From: Alphaproteobacteria bacterium
GTDB lineage: Bacteria; Pseudomonadota; Alphaproteobacteria; UBA8366
Length of the DNA: 64,000 nt
Direction: 5' to 3'
NCBI GenBank assembly: GCA_009377445.1
Contig: WHUA01000001.1
Span: forward strand, 372,001 to 436,000
Below the pieces are notes generated by a model. It was not told the origin of the DNA. It made no database searches and saw nothing but the letters and a program-made list of their open reading frames with translations. A program made the position numbers and the translations under genes. Below, one piece after another: positions 18,021-26,074 of the stretch (position 1 is its first letter; every line of letters starts with the position of its first letter).

Positions 18021-18194
18021 GGAACGCCGACCGGCCGCCCTCCGGGGAACCGCAAACATGCGCCACGCCGCTTAACATTAAATTAAGCCGCGGTCTGCAT
18101 AGGGTAAACGCCGGCCGCCACGAGGGGAACAGCCTACTTTCGCCGGGGCGGCGAGCCGTGCGATAGTCCGCCTGCTTCGATGGGGATTTGCGCG

Positions 18195-19430
18195 ATGACT
18201 TTGCCCGGACGCCGCAAGCGCGTGCTCATCTACAGCCATGACTCCTTCGGTCTCGGCCATCTCAGGCGTTGCCGGGCCATCGCCCAGGGGCTGGTGGCCG
18301 CCGATCCGGAGCTGTCGGTGCTGATCCTTTCCGGCTCGCCGATCATCGGCCGCTTCGATTTCGGCGAGCGCGTCGATTTCGTGCGCATTCCCGGCATCAT
18401 CAAGCTGGCGAACGGGGAGTACACGACGCTCGCGCTCGGCATCGACCTCGAGCAGACGCTGGCGATGCGGGAAGCGATCATTCGCCATACCGCCCTCGCC
18501 TACGCGCCAGACCTATTCATCGTCGACAAGGAGCCGCTCGGCCTGCGCGGCGAGGTGCGCGACACGCTCGCCCTGCTGCGCGGCCGCGGCTGTCCCGTGG
18601 TGCTGGGCCTGCGCGACGTGCTCGACGACCCTGCCGTGCTTGCGGACGAATGGCGGCGCAAGGGCGCCGTCGCTGCGCTCGCCGAGCTGTATGACGAGAT
18701 CTGGGTCTACGGTTTGCCGCAGATCTGCGATCCGCTCGACGGGCTGGAGCTGCCGCCGTCGGTGCCGCGGAAGACCGTCTTCACCGGATATCTCCGCCGT
18801 CCGCTGCCCGCACCCGCCGCCGCATCGAACAGCGTGGCGGCGCAGGCCTTCGCCGGGGACGCGCGCTACCTTCTGGTCACCGCCGGCGGCGGCGGCGACG
18901 GCGACGCCATGCTGGACTGGGTGCTTCGCGCTTACGAATCCGGCGCCGTCCTCCCGCATCCGCCGCTGTTCGTGCTCGGCCCCTTCATGCCGGCGGACCG
19001 GCAGCAGCACCTCCGCCTGCGAATCCAGGCGGTGCCGCAAGCCGCGGCGATCACCTTCGACGCCTATCTCGAGACGCTGATCGACCGCGCCGCCGCCGTC
19101 GTGACCATGGGCGGCTACAACACCTTCTGCGAGGTGCTGTCCTTCGACAAGCCCGCGCTGATCGTGCCGCGCGAGCAGCCGCGGCAGGAGCAGCGCATCC
19201 GCGCCGAACGGGCGTCGTCGCTCGGCCTCGCCGCCGTTCTCCGCGCCAACGGCCCGCGCGCGACGGACGCCATGATCACGGCGCTGCGCCAGCTCGGCCA
19301 GCAGGCCCCACCTTCGACCGGCGTCGTTCCGGGCCTGCTGGACGGGATCGAGAACGTGCAGAGGCTCGCGCGGCGCATCATGAGCCGGCCGGCGGCGCGG
19401 CTGTTGCCGATCGCCGCGGCCGGCGGCTGA
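18195..19430 (+). CDS. MurG/PseG-fold glycosyltransferase family protein (COG4671-like)
   Basis: 411 residues from the ATG at 18195, with GGGGA 8 nt upstream; an earlier ATG at 18180 lacks a ribosome site. The start RVLIYSHDSFGLGHLRRCRAIA is the acceptor-side glycine loop of GT-B enzymes of this family. LLVTAGGGGDGDAM and VTMGGYNTFCEVLSF are the C-terminal nucleotide-sugar binding elements. It opens a plus-strand run with 14 nt to the next gene. The sugar donor is unknown. A second, diverged relative ends the same operon at 22400-23566. Confidence 0.85.
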   Translation: MTLPGRRKRVLIYSHDSFGLGHLRRCRAIAQGLVAADPELSVLILSGSPIIGRFDFGERVDFVRIPGIIKLANGEYTTLALGIDLEQTLAMREAIIRHTALAYAPDLFIVDKEPLGLRGEVRDTLALLRGRGCPVVLGLRDVLDDPAVLADEWRRKGAVAALAELYDEIWVYGLPQICDPLDGLELPPSVPRKTVFTGYLRRPLPAPAAASNSVAAQAFAGDARYLLVTAGGGGDGDAMLDWVLRAYESGAVLPHPPLFVLGPFMPADRQQHLRLRIQAVPQAAAITFDAYLETLIDRAAAVVTMGGYNTFCEVLSFDKPALIVPREQPRQEQRIRAERASSLGLAAVLRANGPRATDAMITALRQLGQQAPPSTGVVPGLLDGIENVQRLARRIMSRPAARLLPIAAAGG

Positions 19431-19444
19431 GACGGAGCGCCGGC

Positions 19445-20695
19445 ATGACCGTTGCCGTTGTCGTCAAAGGCTACCCGCGGCTGTCGGAGACCTTCGTCGC
19501 GCAGGAACTGCTGGGACTGGAGCGGCGCGGGATCGGCCTGCACATCGTCTCCCTTCGCCGCCCGACCGACGCGGTGCGACATCCGATCCATGACGAGATC
19601 GCGGCGCCGGTCACCTATCTTCCGGAATACCTCCGGCGCGCGCCCCTGCGCTGCTTCCGCGCGTGGCGCCAGGTGCGGCGGCTGCCCGGCTATCGCGCGG
19701 CGCGGGCGGGCTTCCTCGCCGACCTCGGGCGCGACCCGACGCCGAACAGGATCCGCCGCTTCAGCCAGGCCTGCGTGCTCGCCGCCGAGCTGGGCGATAC
19801 CGTCGCGGCGCTGCACGCCCATTTCCTGCATACGCCGGGCTCGGTTGCGCGCTATGCGGCGCGCCTGCTCGGCCTGCCCTTCAGCCTGTCCGGTCACGCG
19901 AAGGATATCTGGACCACGCCGGACTGGGATCTCGCGGAAAAGCTGCGGGACGCGGCCTGGACCGTGACCTGCAGCGAGGCGGCCGCGGCGCGGCTGCGCG
20001 CCCTCGCGCCGGAGAAGCCCGTCGAGGTGATCTATCACGGGCTCGATCTCGCTCGCTTCGCGCCGCATGGGCCGCGGCAGTCGGCCCGCGACGGGAGCGA
20101 CCCGGGCGATCCGGTGCGTATTCTCGCGGTGAGCCGCGCGGTCGAGAAGAAGGGGCTGGACCTGCTGCTGGCCGCGCTCGCCGCGCTTCCCGCCGAGGCG
20201 CACTGGCGCCTCACCCATGTCGGCGGGGGGCCCGGCTTGCGGGCGCTGATGCGCCGGGCCGGCGCGCTCGGCATTGCAGGCAGGATATCCTGGCTGGGCG
20301 CGAAAACGCAGGCAGAGGTGCTGGCCGAGCTTCGCCGGGCCGACCTGTTCGTCCTTCCCTCGCGCATCGCCGCGGACGGCGACCGCGACGGCCTGCCCAA
20401 CGTCCTGATGGAGGCGCAGAGTCAGGCCCTGCCGGTCGTCGCCAGCAGCCTGTCGGCGATTCCGGAGCTCGTCGCCGACGGGGAAACCGGCTTGCTCGTC
20501 GCGCCGAACGATCACGGCGCGCTCAGCCGTGCGCTTCTGCGGCTGATCGGCGATCCGGCATTGCGCCGCGCCCTCGGCGATGCGGGCGAGCGTCGCGTCC
20601 GCGCACGCTTCGACTGCGAGCCCTGGCTCGACCGGCTGGCGGCGCGCTTCGCAGCGCATCGCGCCCGCCGCGGCAACGACGCGAGAGCGGCGTGA
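19445..20695 (+). CDS. Glycosyltransferase family 4 (WcaL/colanic-acid-type)
   Basis: 416 residues. The N-terminal VVKGYPRLSETFVAQELLGLE is the opening signature of WcaL/AmsK-like GT4 enzymes, followed by LHAHFLHTPGSVARYAA and FSLSGHAKDIW. The donor-binding domain has ILAVSRAVEKKGLDLLLAA and DGLPNVLMEAQSQALPVV. Such enzymes add sugars to lipid-linked exopolysaccharide or glycolipid repeats at the cytoplasmic face. The stop overlaps the next start (TGATG), indicating coupled translation. Confidence 0.9.
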   Translation: MTVAVVVKGYPRLSETFVAQELLGLERRGIGLHIVSLRRPTDAVRHPIHDEIAAPVTYLPEYLRRAPLRCFRAWRQVRRLPGYRAARAGFLADLGRDPTPNRIRRFSQACVLAAELGDTVAALHAHFLHTPGSVARYAARLLGLPFSLSGHAKDIWTTPDWDLAEKLRDAAWTVTCSEAAAARLRALAPEKPVEVIYHGLDLARFAPHGPRQSARDGSDPGDPVRILAVSRAVEKKGLDLLLAALAALPAEAHWRLTHVGGGPGLRALMRRAGALGIAGRISWLGAKTQAEVLAELRRADLFVLPSRIAADGDRDGLPNVLMEAQSQALPVVASSLSAIPELVADGETGLLVAPNDHGALSRALLRLIGDPALRRALGDAGERRVRARFDCEPWLDRLAARFAAHRARRGNDARAA

Positions 20696-21810
20696 TGCAT
20701 GTCGCCTTCTATGCGCCGATGAAGTCGCCCGACCATCCCGTTCCGTCCGGCGACCGGCGGATGGCGCAGCTCCTGATCCGGGCGCTCGGCCTCGCGGGCC
20801 ATCGCGTCTCGCTTGCCTCGCGGCTGCGCAGCTACGACGGAACGGGCAGCGCCGCGGTGCAGCGGCGCATCCGCGCCAACGCCTGGCGCCTCGCCGCGCG
20901 CTATGCGGCGCAACGGCGGGCCGACCCGCCGGACCTGTGGTTCACCTACCACTGCTATCACAAGGCGCCCGACCATCTCGGCCCCCAGGTCGCCGATGCG
21001 CTCGGCATTCCGTTCGTCGTCGCCGATGCGAGCGTCGCGCCGAAGCAGGCCGCGGGACCCTGGGCGGAAGGCCATACGGCGGCGAATGCCGCGATCCTGC
21101 GCGCCGACCGGGTTATCGCCTTCGATCCGCTCGACGTGCCGTGCGTCGCCGCGCTCAGGGCCGGCCGGGCGGATGTCGTCACGCTGCCGCCCCTGGCGGA
21201 TCGTCCGTCCGGCGGCGCGGGTGCGCGCGCGGCGGCGCGGCGCGACCTGGCGCGGGCGCTCGGCCTCGATCCGGCGATGCCATGGCTCGTCGCGACGGCC
21301 ATGATGCGGCCCGGCGCAAAATGCGCCTCCTACCGCCTGCTCGCAAGCGCGCTCCGCTACCTCGCGAACCGGCGGTGGGCGCTTCTGGTTGCCGGCGACG
21401 GGGCAGCGCGGGCGGAGGTCGAGGCGGCCTTCGCCGGGCTCGAGCCGGTGCGCTTTCTCGGCCGGCTCGGCGGCGCGGCGGTGCGCCGCCTGCATGCCGC
21501 GGCCGACCTGGCGGCGTGGCCCGCCCTGGACGAGGCTTACTGCATGGCGCTCGTGGAGGCGCAGGCCGCCGGGCTTCCGGTGGTGGCCGGCGCGCGCCCC
21601 GGCATCGCCGCCGTGGTCGAGGACGGCAAGACCGGATGTCTGACGCCGGTCGGCGACGAGGCCGCCTTCGCGCGCGCCATCGCCGCGCTGCTCGACGACC
21701 CGGCGCGCCGCAGCGCGATGGCCGCGGCGGCGGCGAGCGCCGCGCATCGCTTCGACCTGCCCGCCGCCGCCCGGCGCCTCGATGAAGTCTTGGCATCGGT
21801 GCGGCGATGA
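20695..21810 (+). CDS. Glycosyltransferase family 4-like protein
   Basis: 371 residues, with the ATG overlapping the previous stop. The first half (VAFYAPMKSPDHPVPSGDRRMAQLL) has the GT-B acceptor-domain start. The second half has LVATAMMRPGAKCASY, FLGRLGGAAV and the E-x7-E motif (DEAYCMALVEAQAAG), which binds the nucleotide sugar in retaining GT4 enzymes. It overlaps the histidine-phosphatase gene by 4 nt. The specificity is unknown. Confidence 0.88.
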   Translation: MHVAFYAPMKSPDHPVPSGDRRMAQLLIRALGLAGHRVSLASRLRSYDGTGSAAVQRRIRANAWRLAARYAAQRRADPPDLWFTYHCYHKAPDHLGPQVADALGIPFVVADASVAPKQAAGPWAEGHTAANAAILRADRVIAFDPLDVPCVAALRAGRADVVTLPPLADRPSGGAGARAAARRDLARALGLDPAMPWLVATAMMRPGAKCASYRLLASALRYLANRRWALLVAGDGAARAEVEAAFAGLEPVRFLGRLGGAAVRRLHAAADLAAWPALDEAYCMALVEAQAAGLPVVAGARPGIAAVVEDGKTGCLTPVGDEAAFARAIAALLDDPARRSAMAAAAASAAHRFDLPAAARRLDEVLASVRR

Positions 21811-22403
21811 CGCTGCTCGTCCTCATCCGCCACGGACCGACCGAATGGAACGAGGGCGGGCTCGTCCAGGGCCGGAGCGACGTCGCGCTGAGCGCGCCCG
21901 GGCGCGCCGAGGTCGAGCGCTGGCGCGTGCCGGAAGATTTCTCGGCCTTCGACTGGGTCGCGAGCCCGCTCAGCCGGGCGCGGGAGACGGCCGAGATCCT
22001 CCGCGGAGCGCCCGTGCCGACCGACGAGCGGCTCGTCGAGATGGATTGGGCGGCATGGGAGGGGCGCACGCTGGACGACCTCCGCGCCGAGATCGGCAAC
22101 CTGATGACCGCATGGGAAGCGCGCGGGCTGGACTTCCGCGCGCCCGGCGGCGAAAGCCCGCGGGAGGTGCAGGCGCGCGTGCTGCCCTTCCTGGCCGAGC
22201 GCGCGGGCGCCGGGAAGCCGACCGTGGCCGTCTGCCACCGCGGCGTCATCCGCGCCGTCTATGCGATGGCGATTTCCTGGGACATGACGAGCAAGGCGCC
22301 CCGCCGGCTCGCGGACGGCGCCGCGCAGCTCTTCACCCTTGCCCCGGACGGCAGGCCGAGCGTCCACACGCTGGATCTGCCGCTGCGGCCGGAGTCGCCA
22401 TGA
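21807..22403 (+). CDS. Histidine phosphatase family protein
   Basis: 198 residues. The RHG motif lies at residues 8-10 (LIRHGPTEWNEGG), the second arginine in SPLSRARETAEIL, the acid in EMDWAAWEGRTLDDL and the second catalytic histidine in VAVCHRGVIRAVYA: a complete 2H-phosphatase active site. Family members dephosphorylate sugars, cobalamin precursors, proteins or lipids. Its position inside a glycosyltransferase operon, overlapping both neighbours by 4 nt, suggests a sugar-phosphate or polyprenyl-phosphate-linked substrate; this is inference. Confidence 0.9.
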   Translation: MTLLVLIRHGPTEWNEGGLVQGRSDVALSAPGRAEVERWRVPEDFSAFDWVASPLSRARETAEILRGAPVPTDERLVEMDWAAWEGRTLDDLRAEIGNLMTAWEARGLDFRAPGGESPREVQARVLPFLAERAGAGKPTVAVCHRGVIRAVYAMAISWDMTSKAPRRLADGAAQLFTLAPDGRPSVHTLDLPLRPESP

Positions 22404-23566
22404 ACGGCGCGCGCGTCTTCTTCTATGTCCAGCACCTGCTCGGCATCGGCCACACGGTGCGCGCCGCCGCGCTGACCCGCGCGATGCAGCGGGCCGGCAT
22501 GGACGTGACCTACGCCGCCGGCGGCTTCGATGCGGCCGGGCCCGATCTCGGCGGCGCGCGCCTGGTCCGGCTGCCGCCGGTGCGCGCCGAGGATGCAGGA
22601 TTCAAGACCCTCGTCGGCGCCGATGGAAAACCGGTCGACGACGCCTGGTGGGGGAAGCGGCGGGCGGCGTTGCTCGACGCCTTTCACGCCGCCGAGCCCG
22701 ACCTGGTCCTGATCGAGATGTTTCCGTTCGGGCGCTGGCCGTTCCGCTTCGAGCTGCTGCCTCTGCTGGACGCCGCGCTCGGCCGCGCCCGCATCGCCTG
22801 CTCGCTCCGCGACGTCCTGGTCCAGAAGCCCGGGCAGCCGCGCCGCGCGGCCATCGCGGAGATCGTCCACCGCTATTTCGACGCCGTCCTGGTGCATGGC
22901 GACCCGACGTTCATCCGCCTCGACGAGACATATCCCGGCACCGCCGAGATCGCGGATCGGGTCTGCTACACCGGCTATGTCGCCCCCGAAGCGCCCTGCC
23001 AAGGATCGCACGTGGCCGAGGTGGTGGTATCGGCGGGCGGCGGCGTCACCGGCGGCGATTTGATGCGGACCGCGCTCGCCGCCCGTCCCCTTTCGGGCCA
23101 GGCCGCGCTGCCTTGGCGGCTCCTCACCGGACCGAACCTGCCCGCGCCGGAGCTGTCGGCGCTCGGCCGCGAGCCGGGCATCGCGATCGAGCGGATGCGC
23201 ACCGATTTCCGGGAGCTTCTCGCGGCCTCCGCAGCCTCCGTCAGCCAGGCCGGATACAATACGGTGATGGATCTTCTGGTGTCCCGCGCGCGCAGCGTCG
23301 TCGTGCCGTTCAGCGCGGCCGGGCAGACCGAACAGGCGTTCCGGGCGCGCCGCCTCGCCGAGCGCGGCTGGGCGCATCTGGTCGACGAGGATGGCCTGAC
23401 CCCGCAGCGGCTGGCCGAGGCGATCGACCGCGCCGCCCGCGGAAGCAGGCCCCGCCCGGACGGCATAGACCTCGACGGCGCGCGGCGGAGCGCCGCGCTG
23501 CTGGCCGCGCTGGCGCAAGGCCCGGCGCGGCCGGAGACCGCCATCGCGGCGAATATGTCGCTTTGA
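22400..23566 (+). CDS. MurG/PseG-fold glycosyltransferase family protein
   Basis: 388 residues, coupled to the phosphatase gene by a 4-nt overlap. RVFFYVQHLLGIGHTVRAAAL mirrors the first gene of the operon (FGLGHLRR). VVSAGGGVTGGDLM, VSQAGYNTVMDLLVS and VPFSAAGQTEQAFRARRL form the donor site, strongly resembling COG4671-type predicted glycosyltransferases. It is the last of five closely packed genes. Having two such enzymes bracket two GT4s suggests sequential assembly of an oligosaccharide. Confidence 0.87.
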   Translation: MNGARVFFYVQHLLGIGHTVRAAALTRAMQRAGMDVTYAAGGFDAAGPDLGGARLVRLPPVRAEDAGFKTLVGADGKPVDDAWWGKRRAALLDAFHAAEPDLVLIEMFPFGRWPFRFELLPLLDAALGRARIACSLRDVLVQKPGQPRRAAIAEIVHRYFDAVLVHGDPTFIRLDETYPGTAEIADRVCYTGYVAPEAPCQGSHVAEVVVSAGGGVTGGDLMRTALAARPLSGQAALPWRLLTGPNLPAPELSALGREPGIAIERMRTDFRELLAASAASVSQAGYNTVMDLLVSRARSVVVPFSAAGQTEQAFRARRLAERGWAHLVDEDGLTPQRLAEAIDRAARGSRPRPDGIDLDGARRSAALLAALAQGPARPETAIAANMSL

Positions 23567-23660
23567 GAATGGAGGATCGGCCCATATAGTCGGCGCGGTC
23601 TCGGCGGGGCTGGCGACCGACGACCGCAGGCGACCAGGCAAGGGCCGCAAACAGCGAAAC

Positions 23661-24182
23661 ATGATGTATCACCGCTACCCGCTGCGCAGTCTGATCTGGG
23701 ATTATCTCCGCGCCGGCGCCGGATTCCTGATCGCCGCCGTTCCCATCGCGATCGGCGATCCCGGCATGGTGTTTTTCGTGCTCCTCACGACCCTCGCCCT
23801 GCTGTTTCTCGGCTATGGCCTGCGGACGCTGCGCCAGCACCTCACCGCGTACGAGATCCGCCCCGACGGCATCGTCAGCCACGGCCCGTTCAAGCGGCTG
23901 CAGGCATGGGATGCGATTTCCGGCATCCACCTCCGCTATTACTCGACCACGCGGGACAAGGTGCGGCGCGACCTGAAGCACGGCTGGCTCGAACTGAAGA
24001 TCGCCAGCCCGGCGGGCAAGCTGCGCATCGATTCGGAGGTTCAGGGCTTCGCCATGATCCTGGATGCGGTCGCGAAGGTGGCGGAGGAACGGAAAATCGA
24101 AGTCGACGAAACCACGGCGGAAAACCTGAAGGCGTTTCGCAGCGCCGCCGTGGGGACGGCGGCGGCCGGCGGGAACGATTGA
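23661..24182 (+). CDS. Membrane-anchored bacterial PH-domain protein
   Basis: 173 residues. Two hydrophobic segments (GAGFLIAAVPIAIG and MVFFVLLTTLALLFLGYGL) are followed by a compact beta-rich domain (YEIRPDGIVSHGPFKRLQAWDAISGI) typical of bacterial PH-like domains (YdbS-like). A basic patch lies at TRDKVRRDLKHGW. Function is unknown. It lies about 95 nt after the glycosyltransferase operon, and its stop overlaps the start of the ABC importer ATPase gene, so it may be co-transcribed with either unit. Confidence 0.75.
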   Translation: MMYHRYPLRSLIWDYLRAGAGFLIAAVPIAIGDPGMVFFVLLTTLALLFLGYGLRTLRQHLTAYEIRPDGIVSHGPFKRLQAWDAISGIHLRYYSTTRDKVRRDLKHGWLELKIASPAGKLRIDSEVQGFAMILDAVAKVAEERKIEVDETTAENLKAFRSAAVGTAAAGGND

Positions 24183-26074
24183 TGGACGACCTGCTGCGCG
24201 TCCGCGACCTGCGCGTCTCGATCGCGCTTCCCGGCGGCGAGGTGGAAGCGGTGCGCGGAATCGACTTCCGCATCCGTCCGGGATCGACGGTGGCGCTGGT
24301 CGGCGAGTCCGGATCGGGCAAGTCGATCACCGCTTACGCCATCATGGGCCTGCTGCCGGCGAACGCGCGGATCGCCGCCGGCGAGATTCTGTTCCGCGAT
24401 CCGGAGACGCCTTCGCAAGCCGTCGACCTGGCCGCGCTCGATCCCTCCGGCGCGGCGATGCGCGCGCTTCGCGGCGGGCGCATCTCGATGGTCTTTCAGG
24501 AGCCGATGACCTCGCTGTCGCCGCTGCATGCGATCGGCGAGCAGATCGGCGAAGCGCTGCGGGTCCATCACGGCTGCTCGCGGCGCGAATGCCGGAAGCG
24601 GACGGAGGCCCTGCTGCGCCGCGTCGGCTTCCAGGACCCGGCGCATTCGCTGTCCTGCTATCCCTTCGAGCTGTCGGGCGGGCTGCGGCAGCGCGCGATG
24701 ATCGCGATGGCGCTGATCTGCAGCCCGGCGCTGCTGGTCGCCGACGAGCCGACGACGGCGCTCGACGTCACGATCCAGGCGCAGATCCTCAAGCTCATCG
24801 CCGAGCTGCAGCGCGAGTTCGGCATGGCGGTGCTGATCATCACCCACGACCTCGGCGTGGTCGCCAACATGGCGGAGGAAGTGGTGGTGATGTACCGGGG
24901 CGAGGTCGTCGAGGCCGGCGCCTGCGCGGATATCTATGGCAAGCCGCAGCATCCCTATCTCAAGGCGCTGTTCGCCGCCGTGCCGCGCTTCGGCCTTCCC
25001 CCAGGCGAACGGCTCAAGCCGATCCGCGAGATCCGCGCGGACGGCGGCGAAGCCATGGCAGCGCCCGCGGCATTGCAGCGCCCGCAATCCAACGCCGGCG
25101 AATCCATCATCGAGTTCCGCGACCTGCGGAAGTCCTTCGCGCGGCGGCGCGGCGCCTTCGCCTTCGGCGCCTTGGCGGAGGAGGACCAGGCGGTGGACGG
25201 GGTCAGCCTCTCGATCCGTTGCGGCGAATCACTCGGGCTGGTGGGCGAGAGCGGGTCCGGCAAGACGACGCTGTCGAAGCTGATCATGCGCGCCGTGAGC
25301 CCGGATGGGGGCGAGATGATCTACCGCGAGAACGGCCGCGCGGTCGACGTTCTCGCGCTCCGAGGGAAGGCGCTTGCCGGCTACCGCCGCGCCGTGCAGT
25401 ACATATTCCAGGACCCCTATGGCGCGCTCGACCCGCGCATGACCGTGCAGGAGCTGGTGACCGAGCCGCTCGCGATCCACGGCATCGGCACCGCGGCGGA
25501 GCGCACGGCGGCGGCGCGCGCACTGCTCGCGCATGTCGGGCTCGATGCGCGCTTTCTCAATCGCTACCCGCACAGCTTCTCCGGCGGCCAGCGCCAGCGC
25601 ATCGGCATCGCCCGGGCGCTGGCGCTGAAACCGAGGCTGCTGATCTGCGACGAGCCGGTCTCGGCGCTCGACGTCGGCATCCAGGCGCAGATCCTCAACC
25701 TGCTGAAGGATCTCCAGGCCGAGCTCGGCCTTACCTATCTGTTCGTCACGCACAACCTTGCGGTCGTGAACTACATCGCCGACCGGATCGCCGTGATGTG
25801 CCGCGGCAGGATCGTGGAGCTGGCGCCGCGGGACGCGCTGTTCCGGCGCCCGCTGCATCCGTATACGAAGAACCTGCTCGCCGCGATCCCGGACGCTTCG
25901 CTCGACTGCCGGCTGGACTTCTCGGCGCTTGCCGACGATGTCGCGGCCCAGCCGGGCGCCTGGCCAGGGCCATACTGCCAGGCCGACGGCGCTCGGCAGC
26001 GGCTGCACGACCTGGGGGACGGACATTTCGTGCTCGCCGCGGCCGGGGCGGAAGTCGGGGAGTTGTGCCCATGA
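24182..26074 (+). CDS. Fused dipeptide/oligopeptide-type ABC importer ATPase (two NBDs)
   Basis: 630 residues. Two complete nucleotide-binding domains occur in tandem. NBD1 has [16 protein letters not shown] and [12 protein letters not shown]2 has [16 protein letters not shown] and CDEPVSALD. Each ends in an oligopeptide-type C-terminal region ([24 protein letters not shown]). This is the GsiA/YejF layout in which one polypeptide provides both ATPases. The start overlaps the PH gene and the stop overlaps the substrate-binding-protein gene, so one operon continues through both permeases. Confidence 0.93.
   Translation: MDDLLRVRDLRVSIALPGGEVEAVRGIDFRIRPGSTVALVGESGSGKSITAYAIMGLLPANARIAAGEILFRDPETPSQAVDLAALDPSGAAMRALRGGRISMVFQEPMTSLSPLHAIGEQIGEALRVHHGCSRRECRKRTEALLRRVGFQDPAHSLSCYPFELSGGLRQRAMIAMALICSPALLVADEPTTALDVTIQAQILKLIAELQREFGMAVLIITHDLGVVANMAEEVVVMYRGEVVEAGACADIYGKPQHPYLKALFAAVPRFGLPPGERLKPIREIRADGGEAMAAPAALQRPQSNAGESIIEFRDLRKSFARRRGAFAFGALAEEDQAVDGVSLSIRCGESLGLVGESGSGKTTLSKLIMRAVSPDGGEMIYRENGRAVDVLALRGKALAGYRRAVQYIFQDPYGALDPRMTVQELVTEPLAIHGIGTAAERTAAARALLAHVGLDARFLNRYPHSFSGGQRQRIGIARALALKPRLLICDEPVSALDVGIQAQILNLLKDLQAELGLTYLFVTHNLAVVNYIADRIAVMCRGRIVELAPRDALFRRPLHPYTKNLLAAIPDASLDCRLDFSALADDVAAQPGAWPGPYCQADGARQRLHDLGDGHFVLAAAGAEVGELCP

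Noticed and set aside
14871..18086. A very long plus-strand open frame opposite the ABC and CNB genes
   Set aside because: Its composition is Arg/Ala/Leu/Gln-rich without recognisable domains, and the minus strand carries clear ABC and CNB motifs. It is a high-GC antisense artefact.
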